Positions 8,890 through 18,079 of a stretch of 64,000 nucleotides of DNA are shown here, piece by piece (within the stretch, counting starts at the first letter, position 1; the number at the start of each line of letters is the position of its first letter). Where the stretch lies: the NCBI RefSeq assembly GCF_042675645.1, contig NZ_JBHTJH010000017.1:1178001-1242000 (forward strand). The letters run 5' to 3'. A program made the translations under genes and the position numbers. The notes beneath the pieces are model-generated. The model was not told where the DNA came from. It searched no databases and saw nothing but the letters and a program-made list of their open reading frames with translations. This stretch comes from Sungkyunkwania multivorans. GTDB taxonomy: Bacteria; Bacteroidota; Bacteroidia; Flavobacteriales; Flavobacteriaceae.

Positions 8890-9513
8890 ATGGATAATCT
8901 CTTCGACACGATATTAGGCATTATTTTGGGCGCGATCGTTATGTATTGGGTGTTTTCACTATTTAGAAAACGACAAAGTAAAGAAGTGACGAAAAAGCAA
9001 TCTGTGGTTTTGCTAGAGAAGATACGGAGCGTTTGCAAATTGATCTCCGTTGAAGGGGACTTTGCAGAAATTTACCATCATGAAGATACCAAAGGTAAAT
9101 TTCTAAACCTTTTGATGAGCAAGAAAAAAGCCTTATTGGTCATCAACGCAAAGGCCTATATAGGTTATGATCTAGGCAAGGTGAAACTTAGGGCAGACGA
9201 TCAAAGAAAACGAATTATTCTTGACGAATTTCCTCAACCAGAAGTGCTGAGTATCCAACCAGATGTGCAATACTATGATATTCAAAATGGGCTCTTTAAT
9301 CGATTTGACCACGAAGATCTTTCTACTTTAAACAAGGAAGCCAAACAACATATTTTGAATAAAATACCGGAGAGTGGCTTGATGGAGACGGCGAAGAAAG
9401 AGGCTTTGGATGCCGTGCTCATGATAGAGAATATGGTTCAGGCCATCGGTTGGCAATTGGATTACTCGGCCTTAGAACTTAACGCTAACGAGCAAAAAAG
9501 AATCAAATCCTAA
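8890..9513 (+). CDS. DUF4230 membrane-anchored protein
   Basis: A 207-aa protein with one N-terminal transmembrane helix (about residues 6-23) and a soluble domain. The soluble part has the family patterns of DUF4230: E-G-D-F-A-E-I-Y, K-K-A-L-L-V-I-N-A-K-A-Y-I-G-Y-D-L and a final G-W. The fold resembles a lipid-binding or SPFH-adjacent beta domain, but no function is established. It follows the DUF4260 gene by 4 nt and belongs to the same operon. Confidence 0.8.
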   Translation: MDNLFDTILGIILGAIVMYWVFSLFRKRQSKEVTKKQSVVLLEKIRSVCKLISVEGDFAEIYHHEDTKGKFLNLLMSKKKALLVINAKAYIGYDLGKVKLRADDQRKRIILDEFPQPEVLSIQPDVQYYDIQNGLFNRFDHEDLSTLNKEAKQHILNKIPESGLMETAKKEALDAVLMIENMVQAIGWQLDYSALELNANEQKRIKS

Positions 9514-9568
9514 GGGCACTCACGCAACCTTCATATAGGTTTTCCATCTAATTGACAAACGATCTATC

Positions 9569-10000
9569 ATGAAAAATACCCTGACTGTATTGGTGCTGCT
9601 GTCTTTTATACTTCCTTTAAACTTAGGATGTTCTTCGGATGATAGTACCAATCCTAAGGATGACATCATACAAAAATTATTGGGAGAGTGGACACTATTC
9701 AGTTATGAAGGCGGAATAGCCGGGTTACCAGAAACTCCCACAGAAGATGACATCACCATTTCCTTTGACGAAGATGGAAACTACAAAAAGTTCGAAGACG
9801 GTCAACTGACTTTTGAGGGAACTTTTGAGATCGATTTTTTCGCGGCAAATGGTCAAGAGAATATCTTATTGAAAACAAGTGATACGAATCAATGGCGTTT
9901 GTTCTTCGAAAATGAAAGATTATCACTAGATCAAAATGCTATCAATGGGGCAGATGGATTTATATTTCATTATTACAAATTAGAGCTGGTTGTATTCTAG
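9569..10000 (+). CDS. Lipocalin-like lipoprotein
   Basis: The signal ends in a lipobox (L-N-L-G-C) followed by S-S-D-D, the acidic stretch typical of Bacteroidota surface lipoproteins. The mature ~120 aa begin L-L-G-E-W-T-L and run as beta strands with F-D-E-D-G-N-Y-K-K, the pattern of lipocalin-like domains (W near strand A, G-x-W motif). Substrate unknown. It is a single gene. Confidence 0.75.
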   Translation: MKNTLTVLVLLSFILPLNLGCSSDDSTNPKDDIIQKLLGEWTLFSYEGGIAGLPETPTEDDITISFDEDGNYKKFEDGQLTFEGTFEIDFFAANGQENILLKTSDTNQWRLFFENERLSLDQNAINGADGFIFHYYKLELVVF

Positions 10001-10039
10001 ACTAAAATCATTACTTTCAGAGAAAGTTGATCGCCTAAA

Positions 10040-10387
10040 ATGAATATAGAAGAGTTTCGAGACTATTGTTTATCAAAAAAAGGAGTTACCGAAGAGTTCC
10101 CATTCGATGCCCATACGTTGGTTTTTAAGGTAATGGGCAAAATGTTTGCACTATCTGGCCTAGAACGCGTCCCGCCAGAAGTGAATCTTAAATGCGACCC
10201 TGATCGGGCCGTACAGCTTCGTGAAGCATATGACGGAGAGATCTTTGGTGGCTATCACATGAGCAAGAAACACTGGAACACCCTTAGGTTGACCAATCTT
10301 CCGCCAGCGCTCATCTATGAGCTTATCGATCATAGTTACGATCTCGTAGTGGCAAAACTTCCAGCCAAAGTTCGAAAGGAATTATAG
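10040..10387 (+). CDS. MmcQ/YjbR family protein
   Basis: A 115-aa single-domain protein with the CyaY-like fold signature of MmcQ/YjbR: C-L-S-K-K-G-V-T-E-E-F-P-F, K-V-M-G-K-M-F-A-L, L-K-C-D-P, Y-H-M-S-K-K-H-W-N-T and L-I-x-x-S-Y-D-L-V. Members bind DNA in vitro; the physiological role is unknown. Length is typical. Confidence 0.9.
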   Translation: MNIEEFRDYCLSKKGVTEEFPFDAHTLVFKVMGKMFALSGLERVPPEVNLKCDPDRAVQLREAYDGEIFGGYHMSKKHWNTLRLTNLPPALIYELIDHSYDLVVAKLPAKVRKEL

Positions 10388-10498
10388 CGATTTTAGAGAT
10401 GAATTATTTGCTGCAGGAGTTATCAACATGAGTTCTATCCTTTACAGTCAGCAATTTTGCCCCTTTTAATGCTATCATTCGGTTATGCAAATGAGTCC

Positions 10499-11353
10499 TT
10501 AGTTAGAGAACATCCACGAACGGCGATATTTAGAGGGAGTGATTCCCTTTATTTCTTTGAACTTCCTATTGAAATTAGAAATATTTTGAAATCCGCAAAG
10601 TGCGGCGATCTCACCAACCATTAATTCGTGATTTTTCATCAGCATCTTGCAGGCATTCTCAACTCTTATCTCAATAAGAAATTGAAAGAAGGTCTTGTTC
10701 GTACGTTGTTTAAAATAACGACAGAACGCGTTTTTGCTCATATTGGCGATACTGGCGATCGTTTCAAGTGAAATGTTCTGATCATAGTTAGACATGGCAT
10801 ACTCGAAAATATCACTCATGCGCTTGCCCTCATTATCAGTATAACGCTTTTTATTAATGAATAAAGAGAGTGCTTTTTTATCTCCTTTGGCAAGAACCTT
10901 TAGGAGCTCTAAGAATGAGATAAATCGATCGATCTTCGATTTTTCACGCAGTTGTAAGAACAAATGCTTCAAGTAGTTTTTATCAGACATAGCTAAAAAA
11001 CCATTTTTCGACGCAGTAAAAAAGGGGTCGATCTCCGCAAGGTCCGCCGTGTCGAAAAAATCCTCACCAAAGCTGTTCTTAGTAAAGAAAAGTGAGATCA
11101 TGAACGCATGGGTATCTTCTACCACGTCGTTCTTAAAAACATGAGGGATATTGCTGCCAATAACAATAGTATCTCCCGGTTCGAAATGGTTGATAGTGTC
11201 AGCAACGATAAGAGAGCCCTCACCACGCACGATAAAAGAAACCTGAATCTCCTCATGTTGATGAAGCTTATCGTAAAATCTGATGACACGATCTTCTTGG
11301 TAGATCAAAGTGTCACCTTCCGTCATAGGGATCTTAAATGGGAAAACTTTCAT
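10499..11353 (-). CDS. AraC-family regulator with cupin sensor, likely of hydroxyproline genes
   Basis: The N-terminal half (about 1-120) is a cupin-like ligand domain with F-E-P-G-D-T-I-V-I-G-x-x-I-P-H; the C-terminal ~100 aa are the two HTH units of AraC, with S-L-E-T-I-A-S-I-A-N-M-S and G-F-Q-N-I-S-N-F-N-R-K-F-K. The gene is divergent from the hydroxyproline operon beginning at 11,528, with a 9-bp-arm palindrome in between, so it probably senses hydroxyproline or an intermediate. The regulatory link is inferred from position. Confidence 0.85.
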   Translation of the reverse strand: MKVFPFKIPMTEGDTLIYQEDRVIRFYDKLHQHEEIQVSFIVRGEGSLIVADTINHFEPGDTIVIGSNIPHVFKNDVVEDTHAFMISLFFTKNSFGEDFFDTADLAEIDPFFTASKNGFLAMSDKNYLKHLFLQLREKSKIDRFISFLELLKVLAKGDKKALSLFINKKRYTDNEGKRMSDIFEYAMSNYDQNISLETIASIANMSKNAFCRYFKQRTNKTFFQFLIEIRVENACKMLMKNHELMVGEIAALCGFQNISNFNRKFKEIKGITPSKYRRSWMFSN

Positions 11354-11431
11354 AGCCGGAGGTCGTTGGTTACTTATCCCATATCAAATATATGCGAATA
11401 TTAATCAATATACATCAATATAAAAATGATT

Positions 11432-11452
11432 ATGGTAATATAGTATTACCAT
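11432..11452. promoter_or_regulatory. Palindrome between AraC regulator and hydroxyproline operon
   Basis: ATGGTAATA-TAG-TATTACCAT is a perfect inverted repeat with 9-bp arms, 76 bp upstream of the first catabolic gene. It is the best operator candidate in this intergenic region. Whether the AraC protein binds it is inference; AraC proteins often prefer direct repeats. Confidence 0.45.
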
Positions 11453-11527
11453 GAGGTAAGAATTCATAAAAACTCCGTACTTTTTAAGGGTACATTTGTC
11501 CTAGTTAATTTAACTGTTTCAGTACCT

Positions 11528-12442
11528 ATGAATATGAGCTGGAAAGGCGTTATGCCCGCAATGACCACCAAGTTTACCGATGATGACCGGCTAGATTTGA
11601 AAATGTTCGAAGTGAATCTTAAAGCACAGATGAAGGCTGGTGTAGATGCATTGATCTTGGGCGGGTCGCTTGGTGAGGCGAGCACGCTACTAGAAGAAGA
11701 AAAGAGCGTCTTAACAAGGGCCGCGGTCGATATGGTAGATGGAAAAATACCAATTGTTGTGAACATCGCCGAACAGGCGACCAAAGCAGCGATGAATGCT
11801 GCTGAAACGGCAGAGCAAGATGGTGCGAGCGGACTTATGATACTTCCTCCCATGCGATACAAGGCTGACGATAGAGAGACGGTAACCTATTTTCAGGAGA
11901 TAGCCAAAAGTACCTCTCTACCGATCATGATCTACAACAACCCGGTAGATTATAAGATTCATGTTACCCTAGAAATGTTTGAAGAGCTTTTGAAATATGA
12001 CAATATTCAAGCGGTAAAAGAATCTACAAGAGATACTACGAATATTACAAGACTCATTAACAGATTTGGAGATCGCCTGAAAATATTAGGCGGAGTAGAC
12101 ACCTTGGCATTAGAATGTCTGGTCATGGGAGCAGATGGATGGGTCGCTGGATTGGTATGTGCATTTCCTGAAGAGACGGTTGCGATTTATCGGCTGGTAA
12201 AAGCCGGAAGGATCGATGAGGCCGCAGCCATATTTCGTTGGTTCTTACCATTGCTAGAATTGGATATTAACCCTAAATTAGTACAGAACATAAAATTGGC
12301 AGAGGTAGCGACTGGCATCGGGACTGAAAACGTGAGAGCGCCGAGATTGCCTTTAGCAGGCGAAGAACGAGCACAGGTGCTGAGCATTATTGAAAACGGC
12401 ATGAAGACAAGACCCAAACTTCCAGATTATCTAAATCTATAG
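11528..12442 (+). CDS. DHDPS-family protein, probable pyrroline-4-hydroxy-2-carboxylate deaminase
   Basis: A TIM-barrel aldolase of the dihydrodipicolinate synthase family. The Schiff-base Lys is in A-V-K-E-S, the Tyr in M-I-Y-N-N-P, and the G-G-S-L-G-E loop is present. Neighbouring epimerase, D-amino-acid dehydrogenase and semialdehyde dehydrogenase point to delta1-pyrroline-4-hydroxy-2-carboxylate deaminase, which converts that intermediate to alpha-ketoglutarate semialdehyde and ammonia. True DapA would be expected near lysine or housekeeping genes. An ATG two codons in (11,534) is an equal start. Confidence 0.85.
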   Translation: MNMSWKGVMPAMTTKFTDDDRLDLKMFEVNLKAQMKAGVDALILGGSLGEASTLLEEEKSVLTRAAVDMVDGKIPIVVNIAEQATKAAMNAAETAEQDGASGLMILPPMRYKADDRETVTYFQEIAKSTSLPIMIYNNPVDYKIHVTLEMFEELLKYDNIQAVKESTRDTTNITRLINRFGDRLKILGGVDTLALECLVMGADGWVAGLVCAFPEETVAIYRLVKAGRIDEAAAIFRWFLPLLELDINPKLVQNIKLAEVATGIGTENVRAPRLPLAGEERAQVLSIIENGMKTRPKLPDYLNL

Positions 12443-12481
12443 ATAGATAATCGACCTCGCTTATAACCAACATAGTTCAAA

Positions 12482-14005
12482 ATGATCACAGGTAAAAATC
12501 AAATAGGGAATCAACAATCGGCCTTGGGGTCGGTAACATTCAAGACCTATAATCCCGAACTTAACATTGAAAATGAACAGCTCTTTTATGAAGCTTCCGA
12601 GGAAGAGGTCGACAAAGCCGCAGAACTCGCCAAAGATGCTTTTAAGATATATCGTAATATTTCTGGTAGCAAAAGGGCAACTTTTTTAAATGCCATTGCG
12701 GATGAAATATTGGCGCTAGATGATCTTCTTATTCGAACATACTGCTCCGAAACAGGACTGCCCGAAGGGCGGGCCAAGGGTGAACGCGGTAGAACTGTTG
12801 GCCAATTGCGATCGTTTGCAAATTTAATCGAAGATGAAAACTGGAGAGCGCCCACGATCGATGAGGCGATACCCAATAGAGAGCCTGCGCCAAAGCCAGA
12901 CCTGAGAAAGTTTCTAATACCAATAGGACCGATAGCCGTCTTTGGAGCGAGCAATTTTCCCTTAGCATATTCTACAGCTGGTGGGGATACGGCAAGTGCG
13001 CTAGCAGCGGGATGTCCCGTCATTGTAAAAAGTCATCCTATGCACGCAGGAACAGGCCAACTTGTTGCGACGGCAGTGATCAATGCTGCCCAAAAGACAG
13101 GGATGCCAGATGGTGTTTTCTCTAATTTGAATAGTAGCGGTATTGAAGTTGGAAAGCAATTGGTTCAGCATCCCCACGTAAAAGGTGTTGGCTTTACAGG
13201 GAGTATCAAAGGGGGAAGAGCGCTGTACGATTTGGCTGCAAAGCGCCCAGAACCCATTCCGGTATTTGCAGAAATGGGCAGTATAAACCCTGTCATTATC
13301 ACCGAAAACGCCTTGAAAAGAAGAGCGTCGGAATTAGCTTCCACCTATGCAGACTCTATCACCTTGGGCACAGGCCAGTTTTGCACAAACCCTGGGTTGA
13401 TTCTGAGTGTCGAAAGCGAGGCCTTCAGTGCTTTCATACAAGAACTAGGGGATAAAGTGATTGCGAAGGACCCACAATGTATGTTACATCCCAATATCAA
13501 AAAAGGATATACCAACAAAAGAGACCTCGTCAGCGATCAAAGTGGGTTGCAGGTGGTAGCTGAATATTATAGCGAGCTCGCCGAAAATTATGCTCCCCCT
13601 AGAATTACTACGGTAAATGGGACAGAGTTCCTCGAAAACTCAAAGTTACACGAAGAAGTTTTCGGGCCGTTCTCTTTGGCGGTCCAGTGTTCAGATGAGG
13701 ATCAATTATTAAAAATCATCGAATCCTTAGAAGGTCAGCTTACAGGAACGATTATTGCAGAAGACGAAGATGTGCCCGATCTCGGTGTCTTGGTAGATAC
13801 CCTTCGCGAGCGTGTTGGTAGAATCATCTTCAATGGGGTGCCGACCGGTGTAGAAGTCTGCGAGTCGATGACCCATGGAGGACCTTATCCCGCTTCGACC
13901 GATAGTAGATTTACAGCTGTAGGGATCAATGCCATTCGACGATGGGTTCGTCCATTTTCCTATCAGGATTTTCCCAAGGCCCTGCTTCCAGAAGTGTTAA
14001 AATAA
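12482..14005 (+). CDS. Aldehyde dehydrogenase, probable alpha-ketoglutarate semialdehyde dehydrogenase
   Basis: A 507-aa NAD(P)+-dependent aldehyde dehydrogenase. Visible landmarks are the Rossmann region with F-G-A-S-N-F-P-L-A, the G-F-T-G-S-I-K-G-G motif, the catalytic Glu in F-A-E-M-G-S, the catalytic Cys in G-Q-F-C-T-N-P-G and the L-H-E-E-V-F-G-P-F motif. It resembles the KGSADH subgroup that oxidises alpha-ketoglutarate semialdehyde to alpha-ketoglutarate, the last step of hydroxyproline breakdown. It starts 39 nt after the deaminase gene. Confidence 0.9.
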   Translation: MITGKNQIGNQQSALGSVTFKTYNPELNIENEQLFYEASEEEVDKAAELAKDAFKIYRNISGSKRATFLNAIADEILALDDLLIRTYCSETGLPEGRAKGERGRTVGQLRSFANLIEDENWRAPTIDEAIPNREPAPKPDLRKFLIPIGPIAVFGASNFPLAYSTAGGDTASALAAGCPVIVKSHPMHAGTGQLVATAVINAAQKTGMPDGVFSNLNSSGIEVGKQLVQHPHVKGVGFTGSIKGGRALYDLAAKRPEPIPVFAEMGSINPVIITENALKRRASELASTYADSITLGTGQFCTNPGLILSVESEAFSAFIQELGDKVIAKDPQCMLHPNIKKGYTNKRDLVSDQSGLQVVAEYYSELAENYAPPRITTVNGTEFLENSKLHEEVFGPFSLAVQCSDEDQLLKIIESLEGQLTGTIIAEDEDVPDLGVLVDTLRERVGRIIFNGVPTGVEVCESMTHGGPYPASTDSRFTAVGINAIRRWVRPFSYQDFPKALLPEVLK

Positions 14006-14015
14006 TTATACAGAG

Positions 14016-15740
14016 ATGACCAGATATTTAGGTTTAACGATCATAGTGTTCTTATGGCTGGTATCATGTAATCCTTCCAAAGAGTCATGCGATGCTGCCT
14101 GTCAATTGCAGGAAGTGATCAAAAAATATGAAGACCACGAAGGCTATGACGAGAAAGAGTTTCCATTGGGAAACTTTACCAAGGATCATTACCGGGCAGA
14201 GGCCGCATTTGCGCAAGAACTCTTAACCGAGATAGAAGGGATAGATATTGAATTACTTTCAGAAACCGATCGTATCTCGGCCAAACTCCTCAAATTTCAA
14301 CTTCAGGAAACGATCGATTTTGTAGCCTTTGAGCAATATCTCAATCCATTATTATCGGATTCGGGCTTCCATAACAATCTTACCTACGAAGTAAGACCTA
14401 TTGCCAATGTTGACCAAGCGAGAAGTTATTTGAACAAACTAAAAGCGATACCAGATTTTGTCGATCAACATCTAGTATTGCTTCGCGAAGGACTCGAAAA
14501 AGGCCGATCCCAACCACGTGTGATCTTTAACGGTTACGAATCAACTTATGACACGCACATTGTAGAGAAACCAGAAGAGAGTTTCTTCTTCTCACCCTTC
14601 AAAAAACTACCAGCTACCCTCGAAATTACATTGAAAGATTCAATCGTCAATGCTGGTAAAGAAATTGTCCGCAATGATGTGATCGAACAATTCAAAAGAA
14701 TAAAGAGATTTTTTGAGGAAGAATATCTCCCTAAAACCAGAACCACACTTGGCATTTCTGAAACTCCTAACGGTCGTGCCTTCTATAAAAACAGAATACA
14801 CTATTACACCACCTTGAACCTTAGCGCGCAGGAAATTCATGAGATAGGGCTGCAAGAGGTGGCGCGTATCAAGGAAGAAATGACAAAGATCATCGCCGAA
14901 GTAGGCTTTGAAGGAAGTTTCAAAGATTTTCTAACCCTCCTCCGCACTAATGAACAATTCTATGCAAAGACACCCGATGAGTTATTGATGCACGCGAGGA
15001 ATCTTTCGAAGCAGGTGGATGCGCAACTCCCTAAGTTCTTTAAGACCTTACCAAGGCAGCCCTATGGCGTGGCACCTGTACCGGATGCCATAGCACCCAA
15101 ATATACTGGAGGGAGATACATCCCTGCGGACATCGGCGGGACCGACCCGGGCTACTATTGGGTGAATACATATAACTTACCCAGCAGGCCATTGTATGTG
15201 TTGCCATCTTTGACCGTGCATGAGGCGGTACCAGGCCATCATTTACAAATTGCGCTCAATGCCGAATTGGGTGATAGCATCCCAAAGTTTAGAAAAGACC
15301 TTTATTTATCTGCCTATGGCGAGGGTTGGGGATTGTATTCAGAATATCTAGCCAATGAATTTGGAATTTACAGGACACCATACGAAAACTTTGGAAAACT
15401 TACCTACGAGATGTGGCGCGCCTGTCGTCTTGTGGTAGATACCGGAATTCATGCCAAAGGATGGGCGCGACAGCAGGTGGTCGACTATTTGGCAGACCAT
15501 ACGGCGCTTTCCATACACGAAGTAAATACCGAAACTGACCGCTATATTTCATGGCCAGGCCAAGCCTTAAGCTATAAGATAGGCGAATTGAAAATACGAG
15601 AATTACGATCGAAAGCCGAGGCGACACTCAAGGATAAATTTGATATAAGGGAATTCCATGAAATCATCTTGGCACAGGGCACCGTAACTCTTCCAATTTT
15701 AGAAGAACGAGTCAATGACTATATCAAAGCCAATAACTGA
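14016..15740 (+). CDS. DUF885 lipoprotein, putative zinc peptidase
   Basis: A 574-aa protein with a lipoprotein signal (lipobox L-V-S-C) and a DUF885 catalytic region. The motif H-E-A-V-P-G-H-H near residue 402 is the family's HExxxGH metal-binding site, and an E-G-W-G-L-Y-S-E block about 35 residues on supplies the further Glu. Such proteins are thought to be metallopeptidases acting on peptides. Within a hydroxyproline operon, a lipid-anchored periplasmic peptidase would release hydroxyproline from collagen-like peptides; that link is inference. It overlaps the epimerase start by one base. Confidence 0.85.
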   Translation: MTRYLGLTIIVFLWLVSCNPSKESCDAACQLQEVIKKYEDHEGYDEKEFPLGNFTKDHYRAEAAFAQELLTEIEGIDIELLSETDRISAKLLKFQLQETIDFVAFEQYLNPLLSDSGFHNNLTYEVRPIANVDQARSYLNKLKAIPDFVDQHLVLLREGLEKGRSQPRVIFNGYESTYDTHIVEKPEESFFFSPFKKLPATLEITLKDSIVNAGKEIVRNDVIEQFKRIKRFFEEEYLPKTRTTLGISETPNGRAFYKNRIHYYTTLNLSAQEIHEIGLQEVARIKEEMTKIIAEVGFEGSFKDFLTLLRTNEQFYAKTPDELLMHARNLSKQVDAQLPKFFKTLPRQPYGVAPVPDAIAPKYTGGRYIPADIGGTDPGYYWVNTYNLPSRPLYVLPSLTVHEAVPGHHLQIALNAELGDSIPKFRKDLYLSAYGEGWGLYSEYLANEFGIYRTPYENFGKLTYEMWRACRLVVDTGIHAKGWARQQVVDYLADHTALSIHEVNTETDRYISWPGQALSYKIGELKIRELRSKAEATLKDKFDIREFHEIILAQGTVTLPILEERVNDYIKANN

Positions 15741-16750
15741 TGGCAGCCCATAAATTTGTTTGCATCGACGGTCATACTTGTGGCAATCCTGTACGCGTGG
15801 TCAAGGAAGGCGGTCCTGATCTGATAGGGAATTCGATGAGTGAAAAACGTCAGCACTTTTTGCGAGAGTACGATTGGATCCGTACTGGGTTGATGTTTGA
15901 GCCACGTGGACATGATATGATGAGTGGAAGTATTTTGTACCCTCCACATGATGAAGCCAATGATTTTTCGATCCTATTTATAGAGACCTCAGGCTGCTTG
16001 CCCATGTGCGGGCACGGCACTATTGGTACGATCACCATTGGTATCCAAGAGGGATTGATAAAACCAAAGACACCTGGGAAGGTACGTATGGAAGCACCAG
16101 CTGGATTGGTGGAGATCGAATATCAACAAAGTGGGAATAAAGTAGAATGGGTAAAGATCATTAATATTAAGTCATACTTGGCAGCAGAAGGTTTGACGAT
16201 CGACTGTGATGAACTTGGGGAATTGACCTTCGATGTCGCCTATGGCGGAAATTATTATGCCATCGTCGATCCACAAAAGAACTTTTTGGGTATTCATAAT
16301 TATAAGGCTGGGGAGATCATACGGTTTTCCCAAGAGGTACGCACAAAGATCAATAAAAAATATCCCGACACCTTCATTCATCCTGAAAATGATGCTATCC
16401 GAGATGTAAGTCACATGTTGTGGACGGGCGATCCTCTACATGCTGCTTCTTCGGGAAGAAATGCCGTATTCTATGGCGATAAGGCCATTGACCGATCCCC
16501 TTGCGGAACAGGAACTTCGGCTAGACTCGCACAGCTATATGCGAAAGGGAAATTGAAAGAGGGAGAACCTTTTATTCACGAAAGCTACATAGGCAGTAAA
16601 TTTGTCGGAAAGGTGGAAGAGGTGACGACCCTTGGAGGGATAAAGGCGATCGTACCTAGTATACAAGGTTGGGCAAAGGTGTATGGATACAATACCATCA
16701 TTATAGATAATGAGGATGATCCGTATGCCCATGGCTTTCAAGTGATATAA
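15740..16750 (+). CDS. 4-hydroxyproline 2-epimerase (proline racemase family)
   Basis: A 336-aa member of the proline racemase family with both active-site Cys residues: Cys90 in M-C-G-H-G-T and Cys255 in D-R-S-P-C-G-T-G-T-S. Two Cys residues mean a racemase or epimerase, as opposed to the trans-3-hydroxyproline dehydratase branch (Thr in place of the second). It would turn trans-4-hydroxy-L-proline into cis-4-hydroxy-D-proline. The ATG overlaps the DUF885 stop (TGATGG arrangement), indicating translational coupling. Confidence 0.92.
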   Translation: MAAHKFVCIDGHTCGNPVRVVKEGGPDLIGNSMSEKRQHFLREYDWIRTGLMFEPRGHDMMSGSILYPPHDEANDFSILFIETSGCLPMCGHGTIGTITIGIQEGLIKPKTPGKVRMEAPAGLVEIEYQQSGNKVEWVKIINIKSYLAAEGLTIDCDELGELTFDVAYGGNYYAIVDPQKNFLGIHNYKAGEIIRFSQEVRTKINKKYPDTFIHPENDAIRDVSHMLWTGDPLHAASSGRNAVFYGDKAIDRSPCGTGTSARLAQLYAKGKLKEGEPFIHESYIGSKFVGKVEEVTTLGGIKAIVPSIQGWAKVYGYNTIIIDNEDDPYAHGFQVI

Positions 16751-16777
16751 GTTGAGAAGCAAAATGTTAAATAGAAC

Positions 16778-18025
16778 ATGAACAAAGAGATCATTATCAT
16801 TGGAGGAGGAGTCATAGGTCTATGTACGGCATACTACCTTCAAAAGTCAGGACACAAGATCACCATCATCGATCAATCTCAATTGAATAGTGGGGCCTCC
16901 TATGTAAATGCCGGTTACTTGTCGCCGAGTCATCTTGTTCCGCTCGCAGCACCGGGTGTGATGAAAAAGGGTCTTAAATGGATGTTCGACGCTAAAAGCC
17001 CTTTATACATTAGACCTAGATTGCAAAATGATTTCTTGAGATGGGCCTTCGCCTTTAATCGTTCGTGTAATGTATCCCATGTGAACAAAGCTATACCCAT
17101 CATAAAGGATATCACAATTTTGAGTCAGTATTTGTTCGACGACATTATGATGGTCGAAGAGTTCGAAGCGCATCGCGAAAAAAAGGGGCTGTTGATGCTC
17201 TGTCAGACCGAAAAAATGCTGGAGGAGGAAATCGAGGTCGCGAAGATGGCCAAAGAACATGGGCTGGACTGCAAAACGGTGAATCTTCAGGAATTGAAAG
17301 CTTTGGAACCTAATGTGATTATTGAAGCTATAGGAGCCACCTATTACAAATGTGATTGGCACACCACGCCGCACGAATTTATGAGGGCGATGAAAGATCA
17401 TCTCAAAAAGGAAGGCGTTCGCTTTCTTCTAGGTGAAAAGGTGAAAGATCTCTCTGTGAAAAATGGGAAACTCATGGCATTGGTAACAGAGAAGGGAGCA
17501 CTGAAAGCCGATGAATATATTTTGTCCGCAGGATCATGGAGTGGCCTTTTAAGCAAAAAGCTAGGCATACGATTACTACTTGAAGCTGGCAAAGGGTATC
17601 GAATCAACTCAAAAAGGGAACTCGGTATTACGATCCCGGCTATTCTCGCCGAGCGCAAAGTCGCCATTACACCGATGAATGGCTTTACACGCTTTGCCGG
17701 TACCATGGAGATCGCAGGCATCAATCATAAGATAAATAAAGTACGAGTAGATTCTATCGCCAATGCCGTAACCCAATATTATCCAGAGATAGAAATCTTG
17801 GAGGAAGAAAAATTGAAAGCCGCCTGCGGCTTGCGACCCGTTTCGCCCGATGGATTACCATATATCGGCAGATCATCGAAATGTAAAAATCTTATCATAG
17901 CCACTGGTCACGCAATGATGGGTTGGAGCATGGCAACGGCTACCGGAAAATTGGTTCAAGAAACGGTCGATCAAAAGAAGACCTCCTTGGATCTAGCCCC
18001 CTTTTCTCCAGACCGAAAGTTTTAA
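16778..18025 (+). CDS. FAD-dependent D-amino-acid (D-hydroxyproline) dehydrogenase
   Basis: A DadA-like flavoprotein of 415 aa. The N-terminal dinucleotide-binding motif is G-G-G-V-I-G-L-C-T-A-Y, and the C-terminal FAD motif is L-R-P-V-S-P-D-G-L-P-Y-I-G with A-T-G-H-A-M-M-G-W. In this operon it should oxidise cis-4-hydroxy-D-proline to pyrroline-4-hydroxy-2-carboxylate and pass electrons to the respiratory chain. Generic D-amino-acid oxidation would be the alternative. It is the last gene of the operon and is convergent with the DUF4407 gene. Confidence 0.9.
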   Translation: MNKEIIIIGGGVIGLCTAYYLQKSGHKITIIDQSQLNSGASYVNAGYLSPSHLVPLAAPGVMKKGLKWMFDAKSPLYIRPRLQNDFLRWAFAFNRSCNVSHVNKAIPIIKDITILSQYLFDDIMMVEEFEAHREKKGLLMLCQTEKMLEEEIEVAKMAKEHGLDCKTVNLQELKALEPNVIIEAIGATYYKCDWHTTPHEFMRAMKDHLKKEGVRFLLGEKVKDLSVKNGKLMALVTEKGALKADEYILSAGSWSGLLSKKLGIRLLLEAGKGYRINSKRELGITIPAILAERKVAITPMNGFTRFAGTMEIAGINHKINKVRVDSIANAVTQYYPEIEILEEEKLKAACGLRPVSPDGLPYIGRSSKCKNLIIATGHAMMGWSMATATGKLVQETVDQKKTSLDLAPFSPDRKF

Positions 18026-18079
18026 CTTAAGGGGAACCCAGGCTACTATCTCCATTCCAATTTATACCCAGACGATACC

